Positions 62,014-64,000 of a stretch of DNA of 64,000 nucleotides are shown in pieces. Source of the DNA: Trichinella spiralis (lineage: Eukaryota > Nematoda > Enoplea > Trichinellida > Trichinellidae); NCBI GenBank assembly GCA_000181795.3, contig CM012953.1, positions 7,302,034 to 7,366,033 of the forward strand. The letters run 5' to 3'. The number at the start of each line of letters is the position of its first letter. Position 1 is the first letter of the stretch. Below the pieces are notes generated by a model. That model worked only from the letters and a program-made list of their open reading frames with translations, had not been told where the DNA came from and ran no database searches. The position numbers and the translations under genes are program-made.

Positions 62014-64000
62014 AAAGCCAAAAAAAAGGAATGAAAGATACTGTATACTGTAAAACCGCCATGTTTGTAAGTTTTTCGCGGTAGTTTTGTTTTTATGCTT
62101 TTATTCGAAAAAAAATTCCAAAAAAAACTGAAAAAATCCCTAAAGCCCAAAAAAAGTTTCTACGTTTCCTCATAATTTATTGTTTTTTGTGTTCATGAGC
62201 CGAGAAAATGGCAACAGCAAAAAAATTATAATAATCCATTTTCCACTGTCACCTGTATCGTGCACTCGGGAGAGCATCAGATGATTTGTGAAATTTGTTC
62301 TTCTTCTGCAAACTGACCAAAAAGCATTTTTTGAAATCTGCAACACAGGCAGACAGATACACATCAATGATCTATTATTTTTATCTTAAGATCTTATGCG
62401 TATGTTGTTTTTCTTTTCTTTTTTTTGTGGAGAAGAAGTAAAATAACAGGTGACAATACTGTTACTTTTTCTGCTGTTTTTGTCGGATGGCAATGTGTTC
62501 AAGATTTGCTAATTTTGAAGAAATTTTTAAATTTCTAATCCATCTTGATAATTATCACTATTTGCATAAATATTTCATTCCCACATAAGCTGAATGGAAC
62601 ATTTGCAATGGTCCTCCATTAATGCAAAATAGCCGACTTTAATTCGATCAAAACGTTGTAAAAACAAAGTATTATGCTTGATGGAATTAATTTCCTTTGT
62701 TACGTTATTTTAAAAAATGGAAAAACAAAATTTTGTTCATTCGATTTTCGCAAGTCAAATAAATGATTGAAACAGTGATATGCTGCTTCCAACGTGAATG
62801 CAAACAAAAAGTTGCTTATCGACCGTCCGTGGTCGGTTCCGGTTTGTTTTCGATAAGCATAGTTTCAGTTCAGTTGGACATTTGATATTTGAGCTCGAAT
62901 AAATTGCAAAGCCACAGATGCCTTTGCATTTTGTCACTTGTCAACAGAAACATTCTCCGACAACAATCGTAAACAATTTGTTTACAACAGCTGACCAGAT
63001 ATTTCAAATCAACAAACATTGGTTTTTGAACGTTGTATTTGTTTTCTGGTAAATGTTTTGTCTTACGAATTTCCCAATTTTTGTTCTTATTTATAAAATT
63101 AATGCAAAAATCAATTGTTGTCATTGCGAACAATTTAAATTATTCCCCAATAATCGTTAATTTTTTTATTCTTTTTAATCGTAATGTGATGATATTCATG
63201 TTTTGAATAAATCTGATATTTTTCAAATAATTACGTAATTAACGCTATTTTTACCTAACTTAAAAGTATGTCAATCAATCAATCAATCATAATAAGGATA
63301 TTCAGTAAATCATCGTCCAGAATTAGCACTTCTCATTATTTTATATAAAATTTTGCTGCTCTAGCATTCATTCTACATTATAGTACAATTTTTATTTTTA
63401 AATAGTAATTATTTTTCTTCAGTATTAACTTTCATTTAAAAAATTTAGAAAATTTCGAAACGAGCATTGCAATACTATTACGCGAATAAATTTATAATTA
63501 AAAAAAAAAGGTTGATGAAAGTTATTTGAAATTTATATGTTTGTTTCATTAAATTTAAAACATTATTTTTCATTTACCCAGTTATTGACTGAATTTAACA
63601 AAATATCGTTATTCAATTATTGCATTCTTATAAGTACCTGCTTTCTGTTATATTTACTGTAATATAGTAGAAAATGCTTGATAATCTTTAATGTTGATTT
63701 TGACTTGTGACAGTATTTCTAGTGTGTGTTTGTTGTTTAAACTGAAGGTTGTTTCAACTGTGTTTACTCTTAATTGTTCCTTGTTAGTTTCGTAGGTAAT
63801 GTATTTATTTACTCCTCTTGTATTTTTGCAATTAATTGATCTGACAGTTCTTCTTTATTGGAATTTATAATCTGTTTAACTTGAACAATTATGAATTGAA
63901 AGTTTTCTATATATTAAATTTAACGATTAAAAATTATTTCGCCAAAGTTAGCATGATAGACAGAGCGATTCGTCAGTGCTGTAATTTCGTTCAGTAAATC
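62014..64000. other. Gene-free stretch to the window end
   Basis: Probably 3' untranslated sequence of the orphan frame followed by AT-rich intergenic DNA. A short TCAA-type microsatellite lies at 63271-63289. No gene seen. Confidence 0.4.
63271..63289. repeat. TCAA tetranucleotide microsatellite
   Basis: Nearly five uninterrupted TCAA units. Confidence 0.9.

Noticed and set aside
61662-62150. 162-codon minus-strand frame opposite the orphan gene
   Set aside because: Shadow frame with many Cys/Phe/Arg codons. The plus-strand frame has the more protein-like composition.
62870-63133. 87-codon minus-strand frame near the window end
   Set aside because: No domain or splice support. Composition is like the surrounding AT-rich DNA.

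Overview
The window is a piece of an AT-rich animal nuclear genome. The genes have many mostly short (about 45-100 nt) GT-AG introns, metazoan protein families, and a 3' splice acceptor directly before nearly every start codon. I think a nematode (roundworm) most likely, perhaps an early-branching (enoplean) lineage, but the sequence alone does not prove the species. Exon joins below were worked out by hand from splice signals, reading-frame continuity and family similarity.

Layout. 0.6-1.5 kb: decayed MULE-type transposase. 4.4-5.3 kb (-): a 4-exon gene with a CENP-B/pogo-type helix-turn-helix but no transposase catalytic domain, a candidate domesticated gene. 6.9-13.0 kb (+): DNA topoisomerase II, 22 exons. 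14.2-20.5 kb (-): an NKCC-type Na-K-Cl cotransporter, 24 exons, with an intact intronless dihydrofolate reductase gene on the opposite strand inside one intron. 20.5-28.9 kb: 8.4 kb without a recognisable gene. 28.9-33.3 kb (+): two tandem paralogous single-pass receptor-like genes. 33.9-35.4 kb (-): ribose-5-phosphate isomerase. 36.4-38.3 kb (-): intronless, GC-rich apoptosis-inducing factor. 41.5-42.5 kb (+): NAP1-family histone chaperone. 43.6-46.2 kb: transposon debris, including a pogo/Tigger-like element with both ends and a TA duplication, inserted in one copy of a tandem duplication whose other copy keeps the empty site. 48.0-50.6 kb (+): secreted protein of five PAN/apple-like domains. 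51.6-56.5 kb (-): ankyrin-repeat nuclear protein resembling the ANKRD11/12 family. 57.6-57.9 kb (-): IER3IP1/Yos1. 58.5-59.1 kb: imperfect long inverted repeat (foldback/MITE-like). 61.3-62.0 kb (+): GC-rich orphan reading frame. The rest shows nothing I can support.

Functionally this is a housekeeping mix (DNA topology, folate and pentose-phosphate metabolism, histone chaperoning, ER-Golgi traffic, ion transport, mitochondrial redox/cell death) with lineage-specific cell-surface and secreted genes. I see no pathway cluster. The least expected items are the domesticated transposase-like gene, the nested DHFR, the receptor pair with repeated Tyr-Val-Asn tail motifs, and the transposon with its paralogous empty site.
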